Assembly (NCBI GenBank): GCA_022548915.1
Contig: JAKZES010000010.1
Coordinates: 62,001 to 126,000 of the forward strand
Source of the DNA: Verrucomicrobiaceae bacterium E54
GTDB lineage: Bacteria; Verrucomicrobiota; Verrucomicrobiia; Verrucomicrobiales; Akkermansiaceae
Reading direction: 5' to 3'
DNA length: 64,000 nt
The notes under the pieces are model-generated. The model worked only from the letters and a program-made list of their open reading frames with translations. It was not told the DNA's origin and did no database searches. Positions 49,708 through 58,845 of this stretch are shown here, piece by piece. Each line of letters opens with the position of its first letter. The stretch's first letter is position 1. The position numbers were made by a program, and so were the translations under genes.

Positions 49708-50613
49708 TCAGTGCTGGGTGAATCCTCCACCGATCCGGAGTCCGCCGCCGGCCTGGGTGACGGTGCCGCCACCGGTGCCGGGCGAACCGCCGAAGACCGA
49801 CTGTCCGGGCTTGGGGCGATAGCAGAAGTAGTTCACGCCCTTGGACATCTGCGACAGCACCGGAAACATCATGATGAGTCCGAGGGGTTGGACGAAAACA
49901 CCGATGCAGAAGGTCAGGAAGACCCCTTCGGAGAACTTGGGAGCGGCCTTGAGATCCTCGAAGGTGGAGACCGTGCGATTCCAATCGGTCGCGAGACCCT
50001 TGATGGCCATGAAGATCCAGTAGAAGTTGAAGAACGGGATGAACATGAAGCCGATCGCCTTTCCCGGCGTGCTGCGGGCCATCCCACCGGGCTGGAGGCA
50101 CTTCCAGGCGCGGAACAGGGTCATGTAGAAGGGGATGACACTGAGAAGGGTGACGAGGTAGCCCGCCATGCCGAGAAGGCCGGCGATCAGCATGCCGGCT
50201 GTCGCCTGGTTGGAAGGATTGCCTTCGGCGTCGAGCCTGGCATTGGAACCGACCAAGGCCACCATCAGGCCACCGATGAGGATCAGTGCGATGCCTCCCA
50301 GGAAGAGGCCCATCCACAGTCCGAACTTCCCGGGGCCAACCTCGGGAGCCGGGTAGGGAGCGGAGGGGTCCGCCGGCGCCGCCATCTGGGTTCCGTAGGG
50401 GGAGCCGGCGGGGGCCATCTGGGCAGGGGCGGCTTCGGCGGGGAAAACGCCTTCAATCTGACCGGCGGGCAGCCAGTTTTCCATGCCTTCCGTCCACACC
50501 AGCGATTCCCTCACGATGTTGCCGTTGGCGGCGAATTCGACCAGTTGGGTGCCGGTGTAGGGCCCGAGCTGCTCTTCTCCCTGCATCACGAACCATTGCG
50601 TTTCCTCGCTCAT
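49708..50613 (-). CDS. GYF_2 (DUF4339) domain membrane protein
   Basis: The 301-residue protein begins with a GYF_2 domain (WFVMQGEEQLGPYTGTQLVE, then VWTEGMENWLPAGQIEGVF), a small domain that is thought to bind peptides. An Ala/Pro-rich linker follows, then four hydrophobic segments: LWMGLFLGGIALILIGGLMV, TAGMLIAGLLGMAGYLVTLL, FMFIPFFNFYWIFMAIKGL, and LTFCIGVFVQPLGLIMMFPV. The tail is Gly-rich. The same type of protein is common in Verrucomicrobiota and Planctomycetota. The function is not known. It is convergent with the bactofilin gene. Confidence 0.88.
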   Translation of the reverse strand: MSEETQWFVMQGEEQLGPYTGTQLVEFAANGNIVRESLVWTEGMENWLPAGQIEGVFPAEAAPAQMAPAGSPYGTQMAAPADPSAPYPAPEVGPGKFGLWMGLFLGGIALILIGGLMVALVGSNARLDAEGNPSNQATAGMLIAGLLGMAGYLVTLLSVIPFYMTLFRAWKCLQPGGMARSTPGKAIGFMFIPFFNFYWIFMAIKGLATDWNRTVSTFEDLKAAPKFSEGVFLTFCIGVFVQPLGLIMMFPVLSQMSKGVNYFCYRPKPGQSVFGGSPGTGGGTVTQAGGGLRIGGGFTQH

Positions 50614-50713
50614 CTTTTGTTGGCACGATCGGAAACGAGGGAAACTTGCAAAGCAAGCCGCGATTTCGTTCCCCAGGCTTGGATTCCGCGGGGAACGGAG
50701 CTGGTTCGTCAGG

Positions 50714-51319
50714 CTAGGGGTTGAGGCGCGAGCACAGCCAGGCGATCCGGGCGGCGACCGACTCCATGCTCAGCAGCTCGTAGCGGTCGTCGGGCTCGTG
50801 GATGAACTGCTGGCTGAGCACGTCGGCCAGGATTGCGGGGTCGTCGATGCCCGCGGCCATGGCGTCGAAGGCGTCCTTGACCTCCCCGGGAAGCCCCGCG
50901 GTGGCGTATTCGGCCGCCTCCCGCAGGGCTTCCAGAGCGCCCTCGGTCTGCGACTCGGGCTCGAAGATCTGCGGGATGGGCCGGATTCGGGCGGTCGGGT
51001 AGTCCGCTCCTTCGAGCCACTCGACGAAATGGACCCGGATCACGCCGTGCAGCAGCAGGTTGGAAGTGCCGTCCTCCATCTCTCGCGAGGCCCTCACGAG
51101 CCCGATGGTGCCGACCGGGGAGACGCATTCGACCGGATTCCCGGTTTCCTCGCCGACCAGGCGGGCAATGGCGAAGAAACAGCTGCCGGCCAGGCTGTCG
51201 CTGAGCATCTTGCGGTAGCGCTCCTCGAAGATCCGGAGCGGAAGTCCGCCGTGGGGAAAGAGGGTGCAGTCGGGCAGCAGCATTGCGCCGCAGGTTTCCG
51301 GGATTTCGAGCGAGGACAT
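50714..51319 (-). CDS. LON substrate-binding domain protein
   Basis: The 201-residue protein consists of a LON N-terminal domain: MLLPDCTLFPHGGLPLRIFE, RYRKMLSDSL, then SPVGTIGLVRASREMEDGTS, LLLHGVIRVHF. No ATPase or protease part follows, so it is a stand-alone form as in the YbbN/LonN group. It probably binds protein segments, but the role in the cell is not defined. ATG 51319 is chosen; the longer frame to 51421 has no similarity. Confidence 0.9.
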   Translation of the reverse strand: MSSLEIPETCGAMLLPDCTLFPHGGLPLRIFEERYRKMLSDSLAGSCFFAIARLVGEETGNPVECVSPVGTIGLVRASREMEDGTSNLLLHGVIRVHFVEWLEGADYPTARIRPIPQIFEPESQTEGALEALREAAEYATAGLPGEVKDAFDAMAAGIDDPAILADVLSQQFIHEPDDRYELLSMESVAARIAWLCSRLNP

Positions 51320-51383
51320 CCGCCGCCAAGGGAGCCCGCCGGGTGGTGACGCGCAATCGGAAAATCGCCTCGAGCCCGAGCGG

Positions 51384-51803
51384 TCAGTGCCGGGGATCGG
51401 TCGCATCGCAGGTCTCGCCACAGTGGAGGCAGCGGAAGTTGCCGGTGAAGAAGAGCCGGGTGACGACCCGGAAGCGATAACTTCCGAGGAGCGGCTGGAC
51501 GCCTCTGCCGATCGGAGCCCCCCGCATCCGGCGCATCACCTGGCCGCGGCAGAGCGGGCAGCGGACGTCCGAACTCACCAGCAGGAACAGCAGCCCGGAG
51601 ACGACGGCGGTCGGGAGCAGGATGATGCTGGCTTGAAGACCGCGCGGATCATAAATCAAGGTTCCCCACACCACGGCGAGGGGCAGCAGGAACATGCTGA
51701 GTGCGAAAACAACCAGCAGCAGAGCCGAGAGACGCAGCCGGATGAGTAGGGATTTATTGGCGAAACGATGCACGGCAGCTGTCCCTAACACTCTTCGTGC
51801 CAA
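51384..51803 (-). CDS. small membrane protein with Cys-pair motifs
   Basis: The 139-residue protein has two hydrophobic segments (LSALLLVVFALSMFLLPLAVVWG and ASIILLPTAVVSGLLFLLV). A soluble C-terminal region of about 60 residues follows with two metal-binding type Cys pairs: CPLC near the membrane and CLHCGETC near the end. These may bind zinc as a split ribbon. The family is not known to me. It lies between the LON-domain gene and dnaB, on the same strand. Confidence 0.75.
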   Translation of the reverse strand: MARRVLGTAAVHRFANKSLLIRLRLSALLLVVFALSMFLLPLAVVWGTLIYDPRGLQASIILLPTAVVSGLLFLLVSSDVRCPLCRGQVMRRMRGAPIGRGVQPLLGSYRFRVVTRLFFTGNFRCLHCGETCDATDPRH

Positions 51804-51858
51804 CCTGTGATCCGGTCAATCGGAGAAAGTCGAGCGGTCGGGATTCGCCGCCCAACGG

Positions 51859-53277
51859 TCAATCCGCCTCGTGAGCGCGCGTCTCGAAACGCATCAGCTC
51901 GGCGATGAAGGTCAGGGGGATGTGGCCGGTCTCGCCGTTCCGGTTCTTGGCGAGGACCAGCTCGGACTTTCCGGCGAGTTCCTCCTTTTCTTCCTCGGTT
52001 TCGGCATAGTAGGCGCTGCGGTAGAGCAGACCGATCATGTCGGCATCCTGCTCGATGGTGCCGGATTCCCGGAGGTCGGACATGCGCGGCACACCGAGGG
52101 ACGATCCGGTGCGGCTCTCGGGACCGCGGTTGAGCTGGGCGAGGACGAGGATCGGCACGTTCAGCTCCTTGGCCAGGGCCTTGATGCCGGCGGAGATCTC
52201 ACCGATCTCCCGCTCGCGGGAGTTGGAGGCCTGACGGGTGTTCGACTTGAGCAGTTGCAGGTAGTCGATCGCGATCAGGCCGATCTTGTCCTCCCGGTGC
52301 CGCCGCCGCGCCTTGGCCCGCAGGGTGTCGATCGGAATTCCGGCGGTGTCGTCGATCCAGAGTTTGGACTCGGCGATCTCCTTGGTCGAGCGCTTGAGTT
52401 TGAGGAGTTCCTCCTTGGAAGGTTTGAAACCCTTGCCGATCCGGCTCTGGGCGAAGCGTGCCCGCGAGAAGACCAGGCGCTGGACGATCTGGAAGGCCGT
52501 CATCTCGCACGAGAAAACGAGGGTCGGCACGTTCTGGTCCACGCAGACGTGTTCGACGATGTTCATCATCAGCGAGGTCTTGCCCATCGAGGGGCGGGCG
52601 GCGATGACGAACATCTCCCCGGGCTTGAGTCCCTTGCTCATGCCGTCGAGGTCGGTGTAGCCCATCGGAATGCCCTGGGTTTCCACCTCGCCGGCGAGGA
52701 CTTCCTGGAACTTGGTCCAGACCTCGGCAACTTCCGTGCGGATGTCGAAGCTGGCCTTGGTTTCCGATCCCTGGCGGATGCCGAGCACCTCCTGCTCGAC
52801 CTGGTCGAGGAGCACGCTGGTGTCCTCCGGGTTTTCGTAGGCCTCGGCGATCGACTCGGTGCAGGTGCGGATGATGGAGCGCAGGACGTGCTTCTCCTTG
52901 ACGATCTTGAGGTGGGTGGCGAAGTGCGAGGCGTTCGGCGAGTAGGTGTAGATGTCGGCGACGGCCGGCCGCCCGCCGATGTCATCGAGGATTCCGCGGT
53001 CGTGGAGGAGCTGGACCAGCGAGACGAGTTCGATCTCGTTCCCCTTGTCGTTCAGCTCGCACAGGGTTTCGAACAGCAATCCGTGGGCGGGGAGATAGAA
53101 ATGCTCGCGGGTCAGGCTCTCTTCGCGCGCTTCCGTGATGTAGCGCTGCGGGTCCTTGAGCATCGAGGAGAGGATGCTCTTCTCGGGGCCAAGGGCATTG
53201 GGCAGGGTGCGGCTGCCGTCGTCCGAATCGGACGGCGGGGCGGACTGGAGAACGGGTGCTTCGGTGGAGACGGCCAT
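51859..53277 (-). CDS. dnaB: replicative DNA helicase
   Basis: DnaB unwinds DNA at the replication fork. The 472-residue product has the N-terminal DnaB domain (EKSILSSMLKDPQRY, then ESLTREHFYLPAHGLLFETL) and a RecA-like domain. That domain holds Walker A ARPSMGKTSLM, Walker B GLIAIDYLQLL, SREREIGEISAGIKALAKEL and the DRNRE-like end SELVLAKNRNGETGHIPLTF. Length is normal. rplI follows upstream on the same strand (order rplI-dnaB), a classical linkage, but with a terminator between. Confidence 0.96.
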   Translation of the reverse strand: MAVSTEAPVLQSAPPSDSDDGSRTLPNALGPEKSILSSMLKDPQRYITEAREESLTREHFYLPAHGLLFETLCELNDKGNEIELVSLVQLLHDRGILDDIGGRPAVADIYTYSPNASHFATHLKIVKEKHVLRSIIRTCTESIAEAYENPEDTSVLLDQVEQEVLGIRQGSETKASFDIRTEVAEVWTKFQEVLAGEVETQGIPMGYTDLDGMSKGLKPGEMFVIAARPSMGKTSLMMNIVEHVCVDQNVPTLVFSCEMTAFQIVQRLVFSRARFAQSRIGKGFKPSKEELLKLKRSTKEIAESKLWIDDTAGIPIDTLRAKARRRHREDKIGLIAIDYLQLLKSNTRQASNSREREIGEISAGIKALAKELNVPILVLAQLNRGPESRTGSSLGVPRMSDLRESGTIEQDADMIGLLYRSAYYAETEEEKEELAGKSELVLAKNRNGETGHIPLTFIAELMRFETRAHEAD

Positions 53278-53401
53278 GAGCTTGGGTGACCATGGTGGAG
53301 GAAATCGGTGCGGGTCAATCAGGGCATCCGGTGAACTTCTGTGGATAACTCCGGAGGGTCATGGAGCGCGTCGGTTTTGTTCCGATCGGACCGCTCGCTC
53401 C

Positions 53402-53424
53402 GGAAGCGATGGCAGGCCACCGCA
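53402..53424. repeat. half copy of a paired-hairpin repeat
   Basis: GGAAGCGATGGCAGGCCACC and the next bases resemble the right hairpin of the element at 58846-59021 (AAAGCGGTGGCAGACCACCG). Only one arm is present, just before the rplI terminator. Confidence 0.5.
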
Positions 53425-53434
53425 CGCTGGAACG

Positions 53435-53468
53435 AAAAAGCGCGCGACCCGGTCGGGGCGCGCGCTTT
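53435..53468 (-). terminator. intrinsic terminator of rplI
   Basis: On the minus strand arms AAAGCGCGCG (53459-53468) and CGCGCGCTTT (53437-53446) pair across a twelve-base loop and run into TTTTT (53435-53439). It starts 20 bases after the rplI stop. Confidence 0.87.
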
Positions 53469-53488
53469 CGGAAAGGTTGGTGGCGGAA

Positions 53489-53968
53489 TTACTCCGTCTC
53501 GCCCTCGGCGTCCGGGGAGTGGGCCTCGACGGTCACGGTGAGGGTGGTCGAGATCTCCGGGTGGAGGCTGATGGTCACGTCGCTCTTGCCGGACTTCTTG
53601 ATCGGCTTTTCGAGTTCGATCGCGGTGCGGTCGATTTCGATGCCGGCCGCCTGAAGTTCCTTGTGAATGTCGATCGAGGTGACCGATCCGAAGGCCTTGC
53701 CGGATCCGCCGACCTCGAGGGTGAACTTCGGACGCAGTTTCGAGATCTTGGTCGCAAGTTCCTGGGCGCCGGCGAGTTCCTCGGCCTCGCGCTGGGCGCG
53801 GGCGGTCTTGAGGGCCTCGAGGTGACGCAGGTTGGCCTTGGTGGCCTCGAACGCCTTGCCTTGGGGGATCAGGAAGTTCCGCGCGTAGCCGGAACGGACT
53901 TTGACGACGTCGGCCTCGGAACCGAGACCTTCGACTTTTTCGCGGAGAATGACTTCAGAGTTGGCCAT
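53489..53968 (-). CDS. rplI: 50S ribosomal protein L9
   Basis: L9 is a two-domain ribosomal protein at the base of the L1 stalk. The 159-residue product shows the N-terminal domain (VILREKVEGLGSEADVVKVR, then SGYARNFLIPQGKAFEAT), a long linker helix and the C-terminal domain (KAFGSVTSIDIHKELQAAG). Length is close to the usual 148. The C-terminal tail is acidic (PDAEGETE). ATG 53968 is chosen; the frame continues to 54025 without similarity. Confidence 0.97.
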   Translation of the reverse strand: MANSEVILREKVEGLGSEADVVKVRSGYARNFLIPQGKAFEATKANLRHLEALKTARAQREAEELAGAQELATKISKLRPKFTLEVGGSGKAFGSVTSIDIHKELQAAGIEIDRTAIELEKPIKKSGKSDVTISLHPEISTTLTVTVEAHSPDAEGETE

Positions 53969-54139
53969 GACGTGGATGGGCTTGCGTGGGGGCGGGGAGG
54001 TAGGACCCGCAGCCGACCGAGTCAAGGAAAATGGAGCGTTTCATTCGGTTCCGGATGCTCCCGGAACTCGGCCCGGAGCCACGAGTCCGCGCGATTCGGG
54101 CTTGGAGGCCCGGCCTGATGATGGGATGTAAGGGGCAGC

Positions 54140-54862
54140 ATGAGCACACCACCCCCGATGCCGCAGTCGCCGAGCTACTCGCTCGATGAGTTCCTTTCGA
54201 AGACCGCCCAGCAGGACCGGGGGCAGGGGCTTTTCGAGTTGGAGACGCCCCGCCTGCTGGAGGTGAACCTCAATGGCCGGGTGAACACCAAGATGGGCTC
54301 GATGGTCTCCTATCGCGGGCAGATCAAGTTCACCCGCGAGAAGATGATGGACCAGGGCCTCGGAAACCTGCTCAAGAAGGCGGTCTCCGGCGAGGGCATG
54401 AGCATCACCTACGCCGACGGTCAGGGAAAACTCTACCTCGCCGACGCCGGCAAGAAGGTAAGCATCATCCGCCTGCAGAACGAGGAGATCTTCATCAACG
54501 GCAACGACGTGCTCGCCTTCGAGCCGAGCCTTTCGCACCGGATCGAGATGATGCGGAAGGTGGCGGCCCTGGCCAGCGGCGGGCTTTTCAACATTCACCT
54601 GACCGGCTCGGGCATGGTGGCACTTACGACGCACTACGAGCCGATCACCCTCAAGGTCGAGCCGGGCAACCCGGTGATCACCGATCCGAATGCCACGGTC
54701 GCGTGGAGTGGTGGCCTGAAACCGCAGTTCCGCACCGACGTTTCGTTCCGGACCTTCCTCGGCCGCGGCTCCGGCGAGTCCTTCCAGATGCAGTTCGAGG
54801 GAAGCGGCTTCGTGGTGATCCAGCCGTATGAGGAAGTGGCGTTTGCGGCGCAGGCGGGGTGA
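54140..54862 (+). CDS. AIM24 family protein
   Basis: The 240-residue protein belongs to the AIM24/DUF124 beta-rich family: LLEVNLNGRVNTKMGSMVSY, GNLLKKAVSGEGMSITYADGQGKLYLA and VSIIRLQNEEIFINGNDVLAF, with SFQMQFEGSGFVVIQPYE at the end. In yeast Aim24 acts at the inner mitochondrial membrane, but bacterial members have no settled role. ATG 54140 gives a normal start. The MBL nuclease gene follows after 101 bases. Confidence 0.92.
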   Translation: MSTPPPMPQSPSYSLDEFLSKTAQQDRGQGLFELETPRLLEVNLNGRVNTKMGSMVSYRGQIKFTREKMMDQGLGNLLKKAVSGEGMSITYADGQGKLYLADAGKKVSIIRLQNEEIFINGNDVLAFEPSLSHRIEMMRKVAALASGGLFNIHLTGSGMVALTTHYEPITLKVEPGNPVITDPNATVAWSGGLKPQFRTDVSFRTFLGRGSGESFQMQFEGSGFVVIQPYEEVAFAAQAG

Positions 54863-54963
54863 TCCCCGTGCCGACCGGAGCCGGGGTGTCGGAACGGAGC
54901 TTGAAGGCCCGATGTACGGATTTCTGCTTCCCCCGGTCGCGGGGGATGTGAAGGCTGGGGGTG

Positions 54964-56370
54964 ATGAAGCTCAAGTTTTGTGGCGCGGCGGGGACGACGA
55001 CGGGTTCGCAGCATCTGCTGGAGGTGAACGGAACGAGGATCCTGCTCGATTGCGGCCTTTATCAGGGCCGGCGGCATGACTCCTACGAGGTGAACCGGGG
55101 CTTTCCCCATTTCGAGCCCTCCGAGGTCGACGTGGTCATCCTCTCCCATGCCCACATCGATCACAGCGGCAACCTCCCGAACCTCACGCGCCGCGGCTTT
55201 GCCGGCAATATTTACGCAACCTTCGCTTCGCGGGACCTGTGCACGATCATGCTGGCCGACAGCGCCCACATCCAGGAGCAGGACGTGAAGTGGCTGAACA
55301 AGCAGCGGGCCAAGGACGGCGAGCCGCCGGTCGAACCGCTCTACAACAAGGCCGACGCGGAGAAGTGCCTGCGGCAGTTCGTGACCGTGGGTTACGAGCG
55401 GCCGATGCCGGTGGCCGACGGGGTGACGCTGACCTTTTTCGACGCCGGTCACATCCTCGGAGCGGCGCAGGTGCTGCTCGAGGTGATCGACAAGGAGGAT
55501 GGTGGGAGGAAGAAGCGCTTTCTGTTCTCCGGCGACGTCGGTCGCGGGAGGAATGACATCCTCAACGACCCCGTGGTGGTTCCGGATGTTGATTTCGTCC
55601 TCATGGAGTCGACCTACGGCGGGCGCGAGCACGAGGAGGCGACCGGGGCCGACGAACACTTCGCGCGAATCCTGACCGAGGCGATCGAGCGCAAGGGCAA
55701 GGTCATGATCCCCTCCTTCGCGGTCGAGCGGACCCAGCAGGTCCTCTACGTGCTCAACCGGCTCTTCCACGAAGGCCGGCTGCCGAAGCTTCCGGTCTAT
55801 GTCGACAGTCCGCTGGCGGTCGGCGCCACCGAGATCTTCCGCCTGCACCCCGAGTGTTTCAACGAGGAGGTCTATGAGTTCATGTTCGAGAAGGACAAGG
55901 ATCCCTTCGTCTTTGAGGGCCTGCGACTCGTGCGTGCCGTCAGTGAGTCGAAGAAGATCAACCAGAAGGACGAGGCCTGCATCATCATTGCCGCTTCCGG
56001 CATGTGCGAGGCGGGGCGGATCCGGCACCACCTGAAGAACGGCATCGGGGATCCGAAGAATACGGTGTTCTTCGTCGGCTACTGCGCCCAAAACACCCTC
56101 GGGCGCTTCATCCGCGACGGCAACCAGGAGGTCAACATCTTCGGCAAGCGCTACAAGGTGCGTGCCAAGATCGAAGCGATCGATTCCTTCTCGGGTCATG
56201 CCGACCACTCGGAGCTGGTGGACTACTTCGAGGCGATGAGCGGACCGAAGTCGCGCACCTGGCTGGTGCACGGTGAAGAGGAACACTCCGAGGCATTGCG
56301 CGTCGCGCTGGCGGAAAAGCACGACCAGCCCATCGAGGTCGGAGTGCTCGGAGAGACGGTGGAGTTCTGA
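54964..56370 (+). CDS. metallo-beta-lactamase / beta-CASP ribonuclease
   Basis: The 468-residue protein has a metal-dependent phosphodiesterase fold: VVILSHAHIDHSGNLPNL (HxHxDH site), then DAGHILGAAQVL, FLFSGDVGRG and LMESTYGGREHE. The beta-CASP domain includes PSFAVERTQQVLYVLNRL and IIIAASGMCEAGRIRHHL, and ends with the SGHADHSEL motif. Bacterial relatives of this type (YsiE/CPSF73-like) cleave RNA. ATG 54964 is preferred to GTG 54961. The gene is convergent with the HAD phosphatase gene. The cellular substrate is not known. Confidence 0.94.
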   Translation: MKLKFCGAAGTTTGSQHLLEVNGTRILLDCGLYQGRRHDSYEVNRGFPHFEPSEVDVVILSHAHIDHSGNLPNLTRRGFAGNIYATFASRDLCTIMLADSAHIQEQDVKWLNKQRAKDGEPPVEPLYNKADAEKCLRQFVTVGYERPMPVADGVTLTFFDAGHILGAAQVLLEVIDKEDGGRKKRFLFSGDVGRGRNDILNDPVVVPDVDFVLMESTYGGREHEEATGADEHFARILTEAIERKGKVMIPSFAVERTQQVLYVLNRLFHEGRLPKLPVYVDSPLAVGATEIFRLHPECFNEEVYEFMFEKDKDPFVFEGLRLVRAVSESKKINQKDEACIIIAASGMCEAGRIRHHLKNGIGDPKNTVFFVGYCAQNTLGRFIRDGNQEVNIFGKRYKVRAKIEAIDSFSGHADHSELVDYFEAMSGPKSRTWLVHGEEEHSEALRVALAEKHDQPIEVGVLGETVEF

Positions 56371-56375
56371 GGCGG

Positions 56376-57026
56376 CTACCCGCAGGCAATTCCTTCGTCG
56401 TCGTTCGGGGGCGGAACCGTGAGATAGCCGAGGCCGAGTTCGGCGGCGGGTTTCCGGTCGTTCTCGTCCGAGTCGCCGACCATCAGGATCTCCGCGGGAG
56501 CGATGCCGGATTCGATCAGCGGACGGACCGCGTGCCGGAACAGGCGCAGGTCGGGCTTGGCGAAGCCGTGCTCGTAGGAGAAGGCGCAGAGATCGGGCCG
56601 GAACTGCGGCCAGTATTCCGGAAAGTGCGTGGCGAGCAGGCGCCGGGTGTAGGCCTGCGCGTTGGAGACGATGCCGAGCGCCGCGCCGGTTTCGACACTG
56701 GCCTCGAGGAGTCGATTCGCCCAAGGGGTCGGTTCCACCGGATGGATCGATTCCTCCAGTTCGAACGCGAAGTCCCCGGCGTCGGTCAGCGTGGGGAAGA
56801 TCGATTGCCAGATCTCTCGAATGTCGATCTCGGGCCAGCGCTCTGGAGATTGCTGGTGGGCGGTGGCAATCGCTTGGTCGAAGGTGGTGTCGGGGTACGG
56901 GAACTCTGGTAGTTCGAAACGCTTGATGACGGATGCCATGCGATTGCGGCGATCCGGATGCCGGGGACCGTCGAGAAGGGTCCCATACACATCGAAGAGG
57001 ATGGCCTTGGTGGGAGCGGGGATCAT
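56376..57026 (-). CDS. HAD-superfamily hydrolase
   Basis: The 216-residue phosphatase-like enzyme has motif I ILFDVYGTLLDG (nucleophile Asp), motif II near GIVSNAQAY, motif III Lys in GFAKPDLRLF, and motif IV MVGDSDENDRKPAAELG. The cap is helical. ATG 57026 is chosen; its first bases overlap the glycosyltransferase stop (TGA/ATG), so the two are coupled. The substrate is not identified; a sugar phosphate would fit the context. Confidence 0.92.
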   Translation of the reverse strand: MIPAPTKAILFDVYGTLLDGPRHPDRRNRMASVIKRFELPEFPYPDTTFDQAIATAHQQSPERWPEIDIREIWQSIFPTLTDAGDFAFELEESIHPVEPTPWANRLLEASVETGAALGIVSNAQAYTRRLLATHFPEYWPQFRPDLCAFSYEHGFAKPDLRLFRHAVRPLIESGIAPAEILMVGDSDENDRKPAAELGLGYLTVPPPNDDEGIACG

Positions 57027-58228
57027 GCGTAGGCGGCAGCGATGGCCCGGCGATCGAGTGCGCGGACAGGTCCCGGTGCGGCGCTGGTCAGGCGTGCCTG
57101 AAGCTCGGTGAGTCGCTTCAGATGGGCCGCGTGCGAATGGCGCGCGAGGGCCGGGGACGCGTCGGGAGGCGGGCGGTCGTCGAGTTGACGGCGGAGCCAC
57201 GGGTGCAGCAAATCCGTTTCTCCCTGCCGCACGACCTGCACGTCGCACTTTCCCAGCCGGAACGAGTGGATCGCTGCCCGCTGGTGATCGTCGTCGAGCA
57301 GGGCGAAGTCGATCCCATCGCAGACGAGGGCGTCGTAGAGACCATCCCGGGGGAAACCGTCGAGATTCAGGCTGGCGATGCGCCGGCCAAGCACGCGGCG
57401 TCGATGCGCGGCTTCCAGGTGAATCAGGCCGAATCCTTCCTGCCTCGAAGTGGTGAGCAGGTGAGTGCTGGCGGCGATGCAGCGCTCGGGCGACTGCCGG
57501 CGGAACACGTCAAACTCGACCGGCAGCCCTTGTTCCCCGGCAAAGCGGCGCCAAGCCTCGTAGGCCGGCTTCCACTCGTCGCGAGCCGGCGCGCTGCCCT
57601 GAAGAAAGCGGGTCCCGGCGGGAGCCGCGGCGGAGAGCAGGAGGAATTCCCCGAGATTCTTTCGCGGGATTCCCCGCATCGGCAGCAGGACCACCGCGGG
57701 CCCCGCGGGCGGTGGTGGCGTGGGCGGGCGTGGTGGAGCCGGATTGGGCAGGAGAATCGCCCGCTCGCCGGGCAGGCCGCCGGCGATGAAGGCGCTTCGA
57801 TCCCGCTTGTTCAGGAATGCGTGGGCGACTCGCGGCGAGTCGGGGTAGGGCCTGGCAACCATTTCGAGGATGGCGAGGTTTTCCGGGCGGTCGTCTTCAG
57901 CAAGGTCGTGGTGCTGGAGAATCATGGCTTCCCCGGCATCGGCGAGCGCGCCGAGCGAGCGGGTCAGGGCCGGATTCTTGCCGAGGCAGGGGTTGTGGAA
58001 ATGCCACAGCCGGGGGCGCCCGCCGAACCGCCGGGTCGCCGCATCGAGCAGCGGCGCGGCGAGATCGCCGGATGCCTCCGCCTGGTAGCCGAGTCCGGCC
58101 ATGTTCTCTTCGCTCAGGACGAGGTGGGGAATGCCGGCGTCGCCAAGGATGCGCTCGGTGGCCCGGATGACCTGGGTCACCCCTCCCGGGCGGAGGTGAT
58201 AGTGCACGATGATGATCGCCGCCGTCAT
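57023..58228 (-). CDS. glycosyltransferase, GT-B fold, family 4-like
   Basis: The 401-residue protein starts with a Rossmann-like N-terminal half (IIIVHYHLRPGGVTQVIRATE). A C-terminal half follows with ERAILLPNPA, VLLPMRGIPRKNLGEFLLL and TTSRQEGFGLIHLEAA, the last being the EX7E-type donor site of GT4 enzymes (Glu in EGFGLIHLEA). The donor and acceptor are unknown. The gene is overlapped by four bases on both sides, by the HAD gene downstream and the acetyltransferase upstream, so one operon of three genes is likely. Confidence 0.85.
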   Translation of the reverse strand: MTAAIIIVHYHLRPGGVTQVIRATERILGDAGIPHLVLSEENMAGLGYQAEASGDLAAPLLDAATRRFGGRPRLWHFHNPCLGKNPALTRSLGALADAGEAMILQHHDLAEDDRPENLAILEMVARPYPDSPRVAHAFLNKRDRSAFIAGGLPGERAILLPNPAPPRPPTPPPPAGPAVVLLPMRGIPRKNLGEFLLLSAAAPAGTRFLQGSAPARDEWKPAYEAWRRFAGEQGLPVEFDVFRRQSPERCIAASTHLLTTSRQEGFGLIHLEAAHRRRVLGRRIASLNLDGFPRDGLYDALVCDGIDFALLDDDHQRAAIHSFRLGKCDVQVVRQGETDLLHPWLRRQLDDRPPPDASPALARHSHAAHLKRLTELQARLTSAAPGPVRALDRRAIAAAYA

Positions 58229-58671
58229 CGATCGAGTGAACCGAGCGGACGCACGAAGTGGAAACCCCAGATTTCGAAACCCAGCCGGTGATACAGCCGG
58301 TGGGAGGCGTGGTTGTGGGTGTAGGCGTCGAGGGTGATCAGGTTGCAGTCGCGTTCACGACCGAGTTGCTCCAGATGCGCGATCAGGGCGCTGCCGACGC
58401 CGCTCGAACGGTGTTCGGGATGGACGACGAGATTGTCGATCTCGAGATAGCGCCCGCACCAGATCTTGGTCGCCACCCAGGCACCGGCGAAGCCGACCAT
58501 GGTGCCGCGGCGAAACGCGCCAATGGGAAGGTAGTGCGGATGCTCCTCGATGATTCGCCGGAAGCGCTCGAGCAGCACCGCGGTGGTGCAGTCGGGATTC
58601 AGGTGCGCCAGCAGACCGGTGGCGGTCGGGAACTCGGCGGGCGAAAGGGAGCGGACTTCGATCGAGGACAC
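58225..58671 (-). CDS. GNAT family N-acetyltransferase
   Basis: The 148-residue protein has the GNAT fold with acetyl-CoA loop VVHPEHRSSGVGSALIAHLEQLGRERDC and the end motif HRLYHRLGFEIWGFHFV. Segment GRYLEIDNLVVHPEH is motif A start. The substrate is not clear. It is the first gene of the three-gene unit with glycosyltransferase and HAD, so it might modify a sugar or amino group in the same pathway. Confidence 0.92.
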   Translation of the reverse strand: MSSIEVRSLSPAEFPTATGLLAHLNPDCTTAVLLERFRRIIEEHPHYLPIGAFRRGTMVGFAGAWVATKIWCGRYLEIDNLVVHPEHRSSGVGSALIAHLEQLGRERDCNLITLDAYTHNHASHRLYHRLGFEIWGFHFVRPLGSLDR

Positions 58672-58712
58672 GATTCCGGTTTAGCGAAGCCGGGCTTGGA
58701 CGGGAAAGAAAA

Positions 58713-58787
58713 TGGTGCGCGATGCTGGGTTCGAACCAGCGACCCCATCGGTGTGAACGATGTGCTCTACCACTGAGCTAATCGCGC
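58713..58787 (-). tRNA. tRNA-Val (anticodon CAC)
   Basis: The minus strand folds into a cloverleaf: acceptor GCGCGAT/ATCGCGC, D arm GCTC...GAGC, anticodon stem CATCG/CGATG with loop TTCACAC (anticodon CAC), T arm GCTGG TTCGAAC CCAGC and discriminator A. CCA is encoded. It reads GTG codons. The 75-base gene is complete. Confidence 0.97.
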
Positions 58788-58845
58788 ATGATTCCGTCGG
58801 ACGGGGCCGAGGGTTTAGGCCACCGGCCCGGGGTTTGGCAAGCGA

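Noticed and set aside
54634-56724. 696-codon minus-strand open frame
   Set aside because: Antisense to the beta-CASP nuclease gene, whose active-site motifs are complete.
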